From Halobacteriales archaeon QH_7_65_31 (GTDB lineage Archaea; Halobacteriota; Halobacteria; Halobacteriales; Haloarculaceae): 64,000 bases of DNA. The notes under the pieces were generated by a model, which saw nothing but the letters and a program-made list of their open reading frames with translations, searched no databases and was not told where the DNA came from. The stretch lies in NCBI GenBank assembly GCA_003021785.1, contig PXQU01000016.1:166964-230963 (forward strand). Direction: 5' to 3'. Below are positions 8,132-16,997 of this stretch, piece after piece; position 1 is the first letter of the stretch; every line of letters begins with the position of its first letter. The position numbers and the translations under genes were made by a program.

Positions 8132-8689
8132 ATGGCTGGTCCACGTATTGGGTTAGGAATCATACTGCTTCTAGTTCTGATTTCATCTTCAACGTTAGCA
8201 GCGGGGGCAGCGCAGTCTCAAAACGAGTGCAATCCAATTCAAGAGGTGGAGATTTGTATTGAGTCCGTCGAACTCTCATCTAATGTTGTTGAAACTGATG
8301 AAGATCTAACGATAACTGTTGTCGTGAAGAACTATGGCGAAGAAACCGGCGGAGGATACCTACTCTTTGGGATTGAACAACCGACAGGAGAGCGAAACTT
8401 CGGCTCTCCCCGAACAATTGAACTAGTTGAGCCTGGTGAACAACGCGAAATCACATACGCAGGCCCCGTGAGAAACGGAGGAAGGCTCGGAACCCATCAA
8501 CTGAATCTTATGCTGTTTGATACTTCTCAACAACACCTATTTGATGCAACCGGATACTACGAGACCTTGACGATTCGAGAATCAGATAATGGATTCAATC
8601 TCCTGTCGTGGCTAAAGGGGCTACACTACACTATTCAGATTGGTATGTTCGTGATTCCAATTTTGCTCGTGGCAATGGGGCGAAAGTGA
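8132..8689 (+). CDS. Secreted, C-terminally anchored CARDB-like protein of the element
   Basis: A 185-residue protein starting with a clear Sec-type signal peptide (GIILLLVLISSSTLAAGAA, cleavage probably after AGAA). It has an immunoglobulin-like central domain of the CARDB kind (VVVKNYGEETGGGYLLFGIE) and a C-terminal hydrophobic helix (IQIGMFVIPILLVAMG) ending in RK. The topology is that of an exported surface protein with a membrane anchor. It could be a virion spike-like or exclusion protein, but no homologue is recognised. It converges with the integrase, 5 bp apart. Confidence 0.7.
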   Translation: MAGPRIGLGIILLLVLISSSTLAAGAAQSQNECNPIQEVEICIESVELSSNVVETDEDLTITVVVKNYGEETGGGYLLFGIEQPTGERNFGSPRTIELVEPGEQREITYAGPVRNGGRLGTHQLNLMLFDTSQQHLFDATGYYETLTIRESDNGFNLLSWLKGLHYTIQIGMFVIPILLVAMGRK

Positions 8690-8694
8690 GTGGA

Positions 8695-9723
8695 TTATAC
8701 GTTATCTAGATAATCACGCCGTAACTCTCGTTTCTCGGTCTCGGTTCGTGCGTCGTAGTGCTTATCCAAAACGGATACGCTCACGTTCATGCGGTCTGAA
8801 GCGATCTCCTTAGGAACGTCTGCGTTTAGGTGTGCTGTGATTGCACTTCGTCTGATTGGGTGGGGAGAGACACTCGAAGGGCACTTACTTGCGAGATTAA
8901 AATCGGATGCCTCGCAAGCCTCGATATCCTCATTGTGAGGGCAGTTGCCGGAGTAGTGACAGGGCCGGGTAGCTACGTAGATGTGCTTCTGTATGAGTGA
9001 CTTATAAGCTCGTCCTGAGGAAGTAGTAAACAGGGGTTCACGACCGTGATCATCCTCAACGTCGTGTCGATTTACTTTGATGTAATCCTCAAGCACGTCA
9101 CAGACTTCTTGCTTGATATGAATTTCTCGTTCGGCTCTGGATTTGTTCTTAAGCCGAGTCCCTTGGTCAGGCCTGTGTTGGATCTCGATATATTGGCCTT
9201 CGCTATGATAATCATCGATATCGAGACTGTGAATTGTTCCTGTGCGTATACCTGTATGCCAAAGTAGATAAAATAGTGTGTGGCGAAGTGATGCGTATTC
9301 GTAGGTATCGAGGTAGCCGAGTATCTCGTTAGCAGTCTCGATGTCAATGGCCTTGTCCCGAGCCATCTCCTCTGGGTCGATATCTGGAGTCATCACTTTC
9401 TCCGCCAGACCCTCTTCTGCGGCTTCTATCGAGCCGCAAAAGGACAGGAAGACTCGTAGGGTCGATAACTGATTGGACAGCGTCAGCGCGTTAATATCGC
9501 CCGTATCTCGCCGCCAAATCTTGTATTCGTATATGTGCTTGCCAGTCATCTCATTCATTGAGGCCAAGCCCGTCTGCTTTGCCCATTCGAGGAAGCTATT
9601 GAGGTGATATTTGTGGTTTCTGTAGGTCGATTTAGTGATGTCGGGTTTTCGGTCTTTCAGATACAATTCGACCGCCTGCTGTGGGGGTATTCCGTCGGCC
9701 ATAGTTTGTAGTATCATCGTCAT
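8695..9723 (-). CDS. Tyrosine recombinase/integrase of the element
   Basis: A 342-residue XerC/D-type recombinase. The N-terminal SAM-like core-binding domain is residues 1-110. The catalytic domain has Arg I in HTGIRTGTIHSLDIDD, the HPIRRS box (H-x-x-R) and the nucleophile Tyr in LDKHYDART. A cysteine/histidine cluster (CHYSGNCPHNEDIEACEASDFNLASKC) before the HxxR box looks like a zinc-binding insertion, seen in several haloarchaeal integrases. The start lies 17 bp inside the right attachment repeat. It would catalyse integration and excision at tRNA-Val. Confidence 0.95.
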   Translation of the reverse strand: MTMILQTMADGIPPQQAVELYLKDRKPDITKSTYRNHKYHLNSFLEWAKQTGLASMNEMTGKHIYEYKIWRRDTGDINALTLSNQLSTLRVFLSFCGSIEAAEEGLAEKVMTPDIDPEEMARDKAIDIETANEILGYLDTYEYASLRHTLFYLLWHTGIRTGTIHSLDIDDYHSEGQYIEIQHRPDQGTRLKNKSRAEREIHIKQEVCDVLEDYIKVNRHDVEDDHGREPLFTTSSGRAYKSLIQKHIYVATRPCHYSGNCPHNEDIEACEASDFNLASKCPSSVSPHPIRRSAITAHLNADVPKEIASDRMNVSVSVLDKHYDARTETEKRELRRDYLDNV

Positions 9724-9740
9724 AAGCAGCGGGCGGTCGG

Positions 9741-9774
9741 GGAAGCCGGCGGTTCAAATCCGCCCCGACCCACT
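9741..9774 (+). repeat. attR: right attachment repeat (ancestral tRNA-Val 3' end)
   Basis: It is identical to 5574-5607. The sequence before it is not tRNA-like, so this is only the displaced 3' half and not a second tRNA gene. Confidence 0.95.
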
Positions 9775-10034
9775 TCTAGCGATGTCATCCTATGAGCGTG
9801 CCAAGCCATCCTCGCTGCTATGACACCGATTGATTGCGGCGTTACCAACCAGAGGGATTTTATCTGGTTAACTGTAGTGTATGTTTGGACGGCACGGCAG
9901 GGCGAACCTTTCAGCCCCGTGGTTTCCACGTGGGTGACCTCGTCTGGCCTACCCCGTCTTTCCTATACCGGCGAGCGGCAGGGCTGTTTCGCCGACTGAT
10001 TTCTGTTCAACGATGGGCAACGACAGCCGGCTCT

Positions 10035-10640
10035 CTACGCGAACGGTCCATCACCGAGCAGCGCCTCCAAACTCTCCTCGTCATCGGTCGCCGGCGACAG
10101 CTCGGTCGGCTCGGTCGACGTGTCTGACTGGCTCGCGTCGGGCATCGCGGCGATAGTCGCGTCCTCGTGGTCGGCCGCCGCGAGGATGTCTCTAACGACC
10201 GTTCCCGAGAGCTCGACCGTCAGCACCGAGTGCGTCTGTACCATCGCGGCCAGCTGTCTGTCCGTGACGTTGAGCGTCGGCTTCAGCTCTCGCCACCGCT
10301 CGGCTGGGAAGACGACGGTCACGATCTCGTCGTCGACGTAGACGGGGGTCACGAGCGTCCTGTCGGCGGCGACCGCCGCAGTGAGCCAGCGACCGAACGC
10401 GTCGCGGTTCCGCTGTGTCCACCGGTGGAGTCCGTCGAGCAGCCGAACGAGCGACACCGCGCCGTCAGCCGTTTCGTCGTAGACGGCCGCCTCCCGTGCT
10501 GTTTCGACCGCTTCTGGCGGTACTGGAGCGGCAAACGGCTCGACCGACGCTTCGGACGCAGACCGCTCTCCCGGCGTCGAATCGTCGGCGAACTGATCGC
10601 GGAGTCGAGTCGTGAGACGCGTGAGCAGTGAGTCGGTCAT
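10035..10640 (-). CDS. Hypothetical haloarchaeal protein
   Basis: A 201-residue acidic protein that I do not recognise. It has a disordered N-terminus (residues 1-55), a compact middle (LDGLHRWTQRNRDAFGRWLTAAVAADRTLVTPVYVDDEIVTVVFP and following) and a disordered acidic tail. No membrane segment or metal motif is visible. The ATG at 10640 is preferred over the longer frame, whose extra 36 residues overlap an AT-rich promoter-like region (10686-10702, with AAAAATAAATATG). It is transcribed divergently from the broken P450. Confidence 0.6.
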   Translation of the reverse strand: MTDSLLTRLTTRLRDQFADDSTPGERSASEASVEPFAAPVPPEAVETAREAAVYDETADGAVSLVRLLDGLHRWTQRNRDAFGRWLTAAVAADRTLVTPVYVDDEIVTVVFPAERWRELKPTLNVTDRQLAAMVQTHSVLTVELSGTVVRDILAAADHEDATIAAMPDASQSDTSTEPTELSPATDDEESLEALLGDGPFA

Positions 10641-10772
10641 CTGTAATGACTCGCGTCGGGACGAGATAAATCCACTATACGCGCACAAAAATAAATATGC
10701 TGTGGTCGTGACCCTCTCGGCAAGCCCGACGGCCGCCGGAAGCCCCAAGCCCGTGAGCGCCCAGTGACCGGT

Positions 10773-12016
10773 ATGCGGTCTATCCCGACGCCGCCCGAAG
10801 CTGGCGTCATCGATGCTGTTCGACTCGGCACTGACACGTTCCGCTATCTCGACGGAATTCAGGCACGGTACAAGGACGCGCTACAGGTCCCGATCCCGAC
10901 CCGTCCCCCGCTCGTCGTCGTGACGAACCCGACGCTGGCGCGTGATCTGCTCTCGCGCCCCGACGACTTCGGGCGCGTCCCCGCGCGCGAGACCGACTCG
11001 CTCATCGCCTCACAGGGACTCGTCCAGAGCGAAGGCGAGCTGTGGGAACAACAGCGGTCCATCGTCGCGCCGGCCTTCTCCGGGCGACAGGTCGCCGCCT
11101 ACGCCGACACCGTCGGTCGTCGCGTCGAGTCGCTCGCCGCGGAGTGGGCCGACCGCGGCGACGACCGTATCGATCTCCACGAGGAGATGACGAGTCTCAC
11201 CGTTCGGGTCGCGACCGAGGTGTTGCTCGGCGAGGACATCGGTCGCGAGCGAGCCAGCGAGTTCCACGACTGGATGGCCGTCGCCGGCGAGGAGCTGGAG
11301 TTCGGTCTCGATATCGCCACCCCGGAGTGGCTCCCGTCCCGGATCTCACCGGCGTTCGAGGAGGCGGCCGCCAACATCCGCGGACTGGCCGAGGAGATGA
11401 TCGCCGACCGCCGGGCCGCGCTCGCCAGCGGCGAGCACAGCGGGCCGCCGGATATGCTCACCCTGCTCATCAAGCGCGAGGACGATCCCGACGTGTCCTA
11501 CGCGGAGAACCAGATCCGCGACGAGGTGGCGACGTTCCTCATCGCCGGCCACGAGACGACGGCGCTGAGTCTCACCTACACGCTCGCGCTGCTGTCGAAG
11601 AATCCGTCCGTCCGTGACCAGCTACGGACGGAAGCCCGGTCGGTCGTCGGCGACGGCCCGCTCGATCACGAGCACGTCGACGAGCTACCAGCGACACAGC
11701 GGGCGTACAACGAGTCCCTCCGACTGTATCCGCCGGCGTGGGGCGTCTTCCGGCAGGCGAATCAGGGGAGCGAGCTGGGCGAGTATCGCGTTCCAGACGG
11801 CGCGGCGACCATCGTGCCGCTGTGGTCGATCCACCGCGACGGTCGCCATTTCGAGTCGCCGGCGACGTTCGACCCGAGCCGGTGGGAGCGACGCGCACCC
11901 GAGACCGTCGACGCCTACTTCCCCTTCTCGACGGGCCCACACGCCTGTGGCTCACGCCGACGTTACGACCGCGCGGGACGGTTCCGGCGACGGTCTCGAC
12001 CGCCGACGGCCGGTAG
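10773..12016 (+). pseudogene. Cytochrome P450, internally deleted and frameshifted at the heme loop
   Basis: The frame encodes a class CYP174-like P450: I-helix AGHETTALS, ExxR in ESLRLYPP, and the heme-loop start FPFSTGPHAC with the heme Cys at residue 392 (11946-11948). Right after that Cys the frame turns to low-complexity Arg/Ser sequence running to 12116. In another frame the expected C-terminus LTPTLRPRGTVPATVS continues to a stop at 12016. So roughly 30 codons covering the L helix are missing and the frame is shifted. The product would lack heme-pocket support and is probably inactive. The start may be ATG 10773 or GTG 10764. Confidence 0.75.
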
Positions 12017-12211
12017 TCCGATCTCCCCATCGGTAGTAACTGTCCCTATCGGTGTTGGTATCTACAGCGCAGGCCGTGAGGTCGGCTCTCTGATACGAGT
12101 AACCGACAGACAGTGACGGGTTTCCTCTTCGTCTCACGCTACGCCGCGCCACTCCCGCTCGACGCGTTCGACCGTGTCGGATGTATGATTCGGTGCGCGG
12201 CGCTCCGGCGG

Positions 12212-13084
12212 CTACAGGAACCCCTCGATGTGGTCTGCGACCTCGTCGGGCGTGTCACCGACCGGAACGCCCGCGTCGTTGAGCGCCTGAATCTTCGATT
12301 CGGCGGTTCCAGCGCCACCGCCGCCGGAGACGATCGCACCGGCGTGGCCCATCCGCTTGCCCGGGGGTGCAGTGCGACCAGCAATGAAGCCCGCCACGGG
12401 CGTGTCCATGTGTTCGCCGATGAACCGAGCGGCCGCCTCTTCGTCCTCGCCGCCGATCTCCCCGCACATCGCGACCGCCTTCGTATCCGGGTCGGCCTCG
12501 AACTCCCGGAGCGCGTCGACGAAGTCGGTCCCGATGATCGGGTCACCGCCGATACCGATCGCGGTGGTCTGACCGATCCCCCGCTGGGTGAGGTTGTCGA
12601 CGACTTGGTAGGTGAGGGTTCCGGAGCGAGAGACGAGCCCCACGTCCCCCGACGAGAAGATGTTCCCCGGGAGAATGCCGAGCTTCGCCTCGCCCGGCGT
12701 GATGATGCCCGGACAGTTCGGGCCGATGAGTCGCGTCTCGACCTCGCCGAGTCGCTTGTTCACCGCTGCCATGTCCTGCTGTGGAATCCCCTCGGTGATC
12801 GCGACGACGAGATCTACGGCGGAGTCGAGCGCCTCCATCACGGCGTCGGCGGCAAACGCCGGCGGCACGAAGACGACGGCCGCGTCGGCGTCCTCCTCGC
12901 GGGCCGCACCGCGCACCGTATCGTACACCGGGATCCCGTCTACTTCCTGTCCGCCTTTCCCCGGCACTGCGCCGGCGACGACGTTCGTCCCGTACGCCGT
13001 CATCTGACCGGTGTGGAACTTCCCCTCGCCGCCGGTGATTCCCTGTACCACTACGCGCGTGTCGTCGTCAACTAAGATGCTCAT
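12212..13084 (-). CDS. sucD: Succinyl-CoA synthetase (ADP-forming) alpha subunit
   Basis: A 290-residue CoA-binding subunit. The N-terminal Rossmann segment ([18 protein letters not shown]) binds CoA. The phospho-histidine loop is in [14 protein letters not shown], and [12 protein letters not shown] is the family signature. It overlaps sucC by 4 bp (ATGA), so the two are coupled. The enzyme interconverts succinyl-CoA and succinate with ATP formation in the TCA cycle, and would also drain succinyl-CoA made from propionyl-CoA. Confidence 0.97.
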   Translation of the reverse strand: MSILVDDDTRVVVQGITGGEGKFHTGQMTAYGTNVVAGAVPGKGGQEVDGIPVYDTVRGAAREEDADAAVVFVPPAFAADAVMEALDSAVDLVVAITEGIPQQDMAAVNKRLGEVETRLIGPNCPGIITPGEAKLGILPGNIFSSGDVGLVSRSGTLTYQVVDNLTQRGIGQTTAIGIGGDPIIGTDFVDALREFEADPDTKAVAMCGEIGGEDEEAAARFIGEHMDTPVAGFIAGRTAPPGKRMGHAGAIVSGGGGAGTAESKIQALNDAGVPVGDTPDEVADHIEGFL

Positions 13085-14223
13085 TGTCCTTCCTCCGCGT
13101 ACTCGACCGCACGCTGGACGGCCGCGTCCAGCGTCGATTCCACCGTCACGAGATCGGTGTTGAGGATCTCCATCCCCTCCTCGGCGTTCGTCCCGGCGAG
13201 CCGGACGACGACCTCCTTCGGGATCTCGTCGAAGGATTCGAGCGCCTCGTTGATCCCCTTGGCCACCTCGTCACCGCGGGTGATTCCGCCGAAGATGTTG
13301 AACACGACCGAATCGACGTTCTCGTCGGAAAACACCATGTCCAGCGCGTTCGCGACGCGTTCGGCCTTCGCCCCGCCACCGATATCGAGGAAGTTCGCCG
13401 GTGACCCGCCGTAGTAATCGACGAGATCGAGCGTCGTCATCACCAGCCCGGCCCCGTTACCGATGATCCCGACGTTGCCGGAGAGCCGGACGTAGTCGAA
13501 GCCGTAGTCGTTCGCCTTGGCTTCGAGCTCGTCGGACGCCGCCGCTTCCTCCATCTCGGCGAGATCCGCGTGGCGGAACAGCGTGTCCTCGTCGATGTTC
13601 ATGACGGCGTCTGCACAGACGACCTCGCCGTCGGCCGTGATCATGACCGGGTTGACCTCGATCTCGGTCGCGTCCTTCTCCTCCCACAGCTCGTACAGCG
13701 TGGTGAGGACGCTCGCCACGTCCATCGCTACGTCCTCATCGACGCCTGCCTCGAAGACAGCCTCGCGGGCCTGATACGGCTGGATACCGAACGCGGGGTC
13801 GATATGGACCCGCTCGATCGCCTCGGGCGTCTCCTCGGCGACCTCCTCGATATTGACGCCCCCCTGCGTGGAGACCATCGCGACCGGCTTCCCGACCGTC
13901 CGGTCCATCGTCACGCCGACGTACAGCTCGTCGACGAAGTCGACGGCGCTCTCGACGAGCACCCTGTCCACGTGGAGGCCCTTGAGATCCATCCCGATGA
14001 TGGACTCCGCGGCCGCGCGGGCCTCCTCGTCGCTGTCGACGAGTTCGATACCGCCGGCCTTCCCGCGACCGCCGACCTGTACTTGTGCCTTGACCGCGAC
14101 GGGGTAGCCGATGTCGTTTGCCGCATCGAGCACCTCGTCGGTGGTCGCCGCCAGCGTGGACGCCGGAACCGGCAGTCCGGCGTCGGCGAACACGCCTTTC
14201 GCTTGATACTCGTGAAGTTTCAT
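13081..14223 (-). CDS. sucC: Succinyl-CoA synthetase (ADP-forming) beta subunit
   Basis: A 380-residue ATP-grasp subunit. It begins [20 protein letters not shown], the invariant family start, and continues with [15 protein letters not shown] in the ATP-binding lobe, EVNPVMIT, and [13 protein letters not shown]...[16 protein letters not shown] in the C-terminal ligase domain. The gene comes first in the operon, followed by sucD. Length is normal for the family. Confidence 0.97.
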   Translation of the reverse strand: MKLHEYQAKGVFADAGLPVPASTLAATTDEVLDAANDIGYPVAVKAQVQVGGRGKAGGIELVDSDEEARAAAESIIGMDLKGLHVDRVLVESAVDFVDELYVGVTMDRTVGKPVAMVSTQGGVNIEEVAEETPEAIERVHIDPAFGIQPYQAREAVFEAGVDEDVAMDVASVLTTLYELWEEKDATEIEVNPVMITADGEVVCADAVMNIDEDTLFRHADLAEMEEAAASDELEAKANDYGFDYVRLSGNVGIIGNGAGLVMTTLDLVDYYGGSPANFLDIGGGAKAERVANALDMVFSDENVDSVVFNIFGGITRGDEVAKGINEALESFDEIPKEVVVRLAGTNAEEGMEILNTDLVTVESTLDAAVQRAVEYAEEGQ

Positions 14224-14308
14224 CTACCGGCCGAGAGTTTCACCGACGCGGAGTTAGTAGTATCGGAACGCACGTGCGAACGATTCACGTGCTGCTCCTT
14301 CGACAGCG

Positions 14309-15277
14309 TCAGTCGTCGTCGGCAACGCCGGCGTCCGTGCCGGCCCCGATACTGACCAGCTCCTCGACGGGCGGAATCTCCGCGGTCGTATCGGTGATCA
14401 CCTCGATGCGACGGGCCAGCTTCTCACTGGCGTACTCGACGAGCGCGTTCGGGTCGAGTCCGCCCCGCCCGTCGGTCGGTGCGTTCGGGTCCGGTCCCAC
14501 CGCGTCGGCGACGAGCGGGAGCAGGTCAGCGAGCGTCTCGCTCACGATGTCGGGATCGACGCCCTCACCGACGAGCCGCTGGACCTCGTGCATCCCGAAG
14601 CCGACGTGGCGACCCTCGTCGCTCCGGATGTAGCCGATCCCCTCGACGAGTCCTTCCAGGTGAATCCCACCCTCAGCACCGAGGTCTGGTCCGGTAGGTG
14701 AGTAGCCAGCCTGAATCCCGTAGTAGCCCGTCTGGGCCAGCACGGATTCGACGGCGAGATGGTAGTGACAGTAGGCCCTGGTGAGCGCTTCGTCGGTATC
14801 GTCTTCGAGTAGCGTCTCCATCGCGGCTTCGGTGCGGTCGAACAGCTCCTCGTACCCCTCCCCGAAGTAGCGATCGTCCGTCGGCGCGGTCACCTCGAAC
14901 CCCTTCGTCTCGGCGACGGGGTCGACGACCGCCCGCCAGTAGCGGTCGAAGAAGGCGGTGTGTTTCGCCTCCTCGTAGATCTGCGTCGTCACAAACAGCT
15001 GCTTGTCGACGTCGTCAAGCCGCATGCTCAGTGGCGCGAGGTCCTCCGTCACGGCCTCCTCGCCGGCCCCGAAGGCGGCCAGCGTTCCCCGAAGCCCATC
15101 GAACAGCGGCTCGGAGATATCACTCTCCACGAGTCGCTCGCGGTCCTGTTCGAGCAGTTCCTGTGGAATATCCTCGTACGGGTCCCAGTGGCGGTAGACG
15201 GCGTTGCGGAAGTAGCCTGAGGCGAACGACTCCGGGTCGAGCCGGTGTGCTCGCGTGCTGTCGCTGTAGCGACTCAT
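14309..15277 (-). CDS. R2-like ligand-binding oxidase / NrdB-family diiron-carboxylate protein
   Basis: A 322-residue ferritin-like helical protein. The metal ligands sit in GEEAVTEDL (Glu), YEEAKHTAFF (Glu and His), YHLAVESVL (Glu) and SDEGRHVGFG (Glu and His). The EEAV valine and the tyrosine five residues before the YHLAVE glutamate match the residues that form the Tyr-Val ether bond in Mn/Fe R2lox proteins. No separate NrdA is nearby. Genome annotations often call this ribonucleotide reductase beta; R2lox is more likely. Substrate is unknown. Confidence 0.75.
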   Translation of the reverse strand: MSRYSDSTRAHRLDPESFASGYFRNAVYRHWDPYEDIPQELLEQDRERLVESDISEPLFDGLRGTLAAFGAGEEAVTEDLAPLSMRLDDVDKQLFVTTQIYEEAKHTAFFDRYWRAVVDPVAETKGFEVTAPTDDRYFGEGYEELFDRTEAAMETLLEDDTDEALTRAYCHYHLAVESVLAQTGYYGIQAGYSPTGPDLGAEGGIHLEGLVEGIGYIRSDEGRHVGFGMHEVQRLVGEGVDPDIVSETLADLLPLVADAVGPDPNAPTDGRGGLDPNALVEYASEKLARRIEVITDTTAEIPPVEELVSIGAGTDAGVADDD

Positions 15278-15380
15278 ACGTCCTCGTACGAGTCGTTCAG
15301 GATAACTGTTCTGAAACGTGCTACTAATTCACAGGCGTTCACGCGGAGAGCGAACTGATCCCGTTTCGCCGGTCGCTGAC

Positions 15381-16049
15381 CTACGGACGAGCCTGCGGCA
15401 TGATCTGCGGGTGGGCTGCGACGATCCCGTCGACGCCGCAGGATTCGAGCGCGGAGGCGTCGTCCTGACAGCCGACGCCCCATGCGTTGACACAGAACCC
15501 CTCGCTGTGGGCGGTGGTGACGAGCCAGCCGTCACACGTCGCCGCGGTCGGATGGAGATACGAGCAGTCGGTTTCGCGGGCGAACGCCAGCCCGCCCTCG
15601 GCGTCGCCGTCGAACCGGTAGGCGCGCGGCACGTCCGGAGCGACGCCGCGACAGCCTTCGAGCTCGTGAGGAATCCCCGACGAGACGGTCACGTGAACGT
15701 CGGCATGGTCGGCCAGTCGGATCGCGTCGCGGGCCAGTCCGACCTCGTGGAGTTCGAGCGTCACACCGACGGCGTCCGGCACGATCTGCAGGACGGCGTC
15801 CAGCGTCGGTATCTGCTCTGCACCGAGCACGGTCAGCCGCTGCAGCTCCGAGAGCGTGTGGCGACAGACCGCACCCGTCCCGTCGGTGACCCGGTCGACG
15901 GTCGGATCGTGTATCGCGACCAGCTCCCCGGAGTCACACCGACGCACGTCGACGGTTACCTCGTCGGCACGCCGGCTCGCGCGCTTGACCGCCGAGACGG
16001 TGTTCTCCGGGGCAGTCGCCGCGAACCCACGGTGTGCGATGAGCCGCAT
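15381..16049 (-). CDS. Glycerophosphodiester phosphodiesterase
   Basis: A 222-residue GDPD-domain enzyme. The signature RLIAHRGFAATAPENTVSA holds the first catalytic His, EVTVDVRRCDSGELVAIHDPTVDRVTDGTG holds the metal ligands and second His, and VTLELHE carries the later acidic residue. It hydrolyses deacylated phospholipid backbones to glycerol-3-phosphate and an alcohol. An in-frame GTG at 16064 would add five residues; the ATG at 16049 is chosen because the family match begins there. Confidence 0.88.
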   Translation of the reverse strand: MRLIAHRGFAATAPENTVSAVKRASRRADEVTVDVRRCDSGELVAIHDPTVDRVTDGTGAVCRHTLSELQRLTVLGAEQIPTLDAVLQIVPDAVGVTLELHEVGLARDAIRLADHADVHVTVSSGIPHELEGCRGVAPDVPRAYRFDGDAEGGLAFARETDCSYLHPTAATCDGWLVTTAHSEGFCVNAWGVGCQDDASALESCGVDGIVAAHPQIMPQARP

Positions 16050-16257
16050 CTTACCGGTCTCCACGCCCAGAGAGGTAAATGGGTGTCGGAAAAATTGCCG
16101 GATTCGGGGCTACTTCGCGCACCAGACCGTATGAACGAGTCCCACGCTGCAGAACATCTATACGTGCTCGTACTCCGACGGCGGCAACGTCGCGACAATC
16201 GACCGGACGGTGAACGGTGCGCGTCCCCGCGACGACGGAGAACCCCCGTCGCCCGTC

Positions 16258-16905
16258 TCACGAGTAATCGACGTAGGAAGTGTCCTCACCGACGGTGTCC
16301 TTCCCCGGAGTCGGGGCGTCGGCGGCGACGGTCGCCGGGTCGGCCGGTTCGAGTGCGGCGACGGCGTAGTAGCTCGCGCCGTCGGGAATATAGATGTCGA
16401 GATCGAGCGTGCGCTTCTCGCCCGGGGCGATCTCGAACTCTCGGGACTCCACCTTCCAGATAGCGCGGTCGTACTCGTCGTAGAACGCGAGCGAGACCAT
16501 CGCGTCCGAGCGTTCACCGTTGTTGATGAGCTGTCCCCGGAGAGTCGCCTCACCGACCGCCGTGATGTCGGCCAGCTCGCCGTCGCGTTCGAGCCGTCCG
16601 TTGGCGACGTGGAGCGTCCGCGACGACTCCCGGCGGGCGTGTCGGTAGTTGGCGAACCGGTTCTGGATGGTCTTGGTCCACATCTCGGCGTCGTCGTCGA
16701 CGTACATCAACAGCGAGTCGATGAGATGCTCCAGCTCCTGTATCTGCGTCTCGCGGCTGTCCGGATCGCGCGCGGCCAGCTCGCCGATCCCGTCGCGAAT
16801 CTCGTCGATGTAGCCGTGTGCCTCCGCGTCGTCGGTTCGGCTCTCGACCCGATCGAGCGCGTCGCCGAAGTCGATGATCGGCGGGAGTTGCCGCTGTGTG
16901 CCCAT
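16258..16905 (-). CDS. Hypothetical haloarchaeal protein with FxLYD-like C-terminal domain
   Basis: A 215-residue soluble protein. The N-terminal half is helical and acidic ([21 protein letters not shown]). The C-terminal half looks like a beta-sandwich: [59 protein letters not shown], the pattern of FxLYD-type domains. No signal peptide is present, so a cytoplasmic role is likely. It diverges from pccB, 92 bp apart. The 16050-16257 gap downstream shows no gene. Confidence 0.65.
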   Translation of the reverse strand: MGTQRQLPPIIDFGDALDRVESRTDDAEAHGYIDEIRDGIGELAARDPDSRETQIQELEHLIDSLLMYVDDDAEMWTKTIQNRFANYRHARRESSRTLHVANGRLERDGELADITAVGEATLRGQLINNGERSDAMVSLAFYDEYDRAIWKVESREFEIAPGEKRTLDLDIYIPDGASYYAVAALEPADPATVAADAPTPGKDTVGEDTSYVDYS

Positions 16906-16997
16906 ACCTCACCCCAAGAGCGCGTGCGTCAAATAGCTTCAGGCGAACGGATGTCGCTCCCGGAAACCCTTTTTCGCCTCCGTCCGGACCACAGGCA

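Larger units (their letters stand above)
5574..9774. mobile_element. Integrated element in tRNA-Val (about 4.17 kb, PrimPol plus tyrosine integrase)
   Basis: Two perfect 34-bp direct repeats (5574-5607 and 9741-9774) bound DNA that is clearly richer in A/T than both flanks. The left repeat lies in the 3' half of tRNA-Val. Inside are a cysteine-rich protein, a PrimPol-type replication protein, a 67-residue hypothetical, a secreted or anchored protein, and a tyrosine integrase 17 bp from the right repeat. This is the classic layout of an archaeal integrative plasmid or provirus that recombines at a tRNA gene. I see no capsid, portal, pleolipovirus spike or conjugation gene, so a minimal integrative plasmid is the likeliest reading. 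Confidence 0.92.

Noticed and set aside
8132..8689. A pleolipovirus spike protein
   Set aside because: The protein is much shorter than known spikes and no other pleolipovirus core gene is in the element.
9741..9774. A second tRNA-Val gene at the right end of the element
   Set aside because: Only the 3' half is present; sequence before 9741 does not form an acceptor, D or anticodon arm. It is the displaced attachment repeat.
16050..16257. A short plus-strand gene starting MNESHAAEHLY
   Set aside because: Coding character is lost after about 15 residues, and no matching protein pattern continues in one frame.
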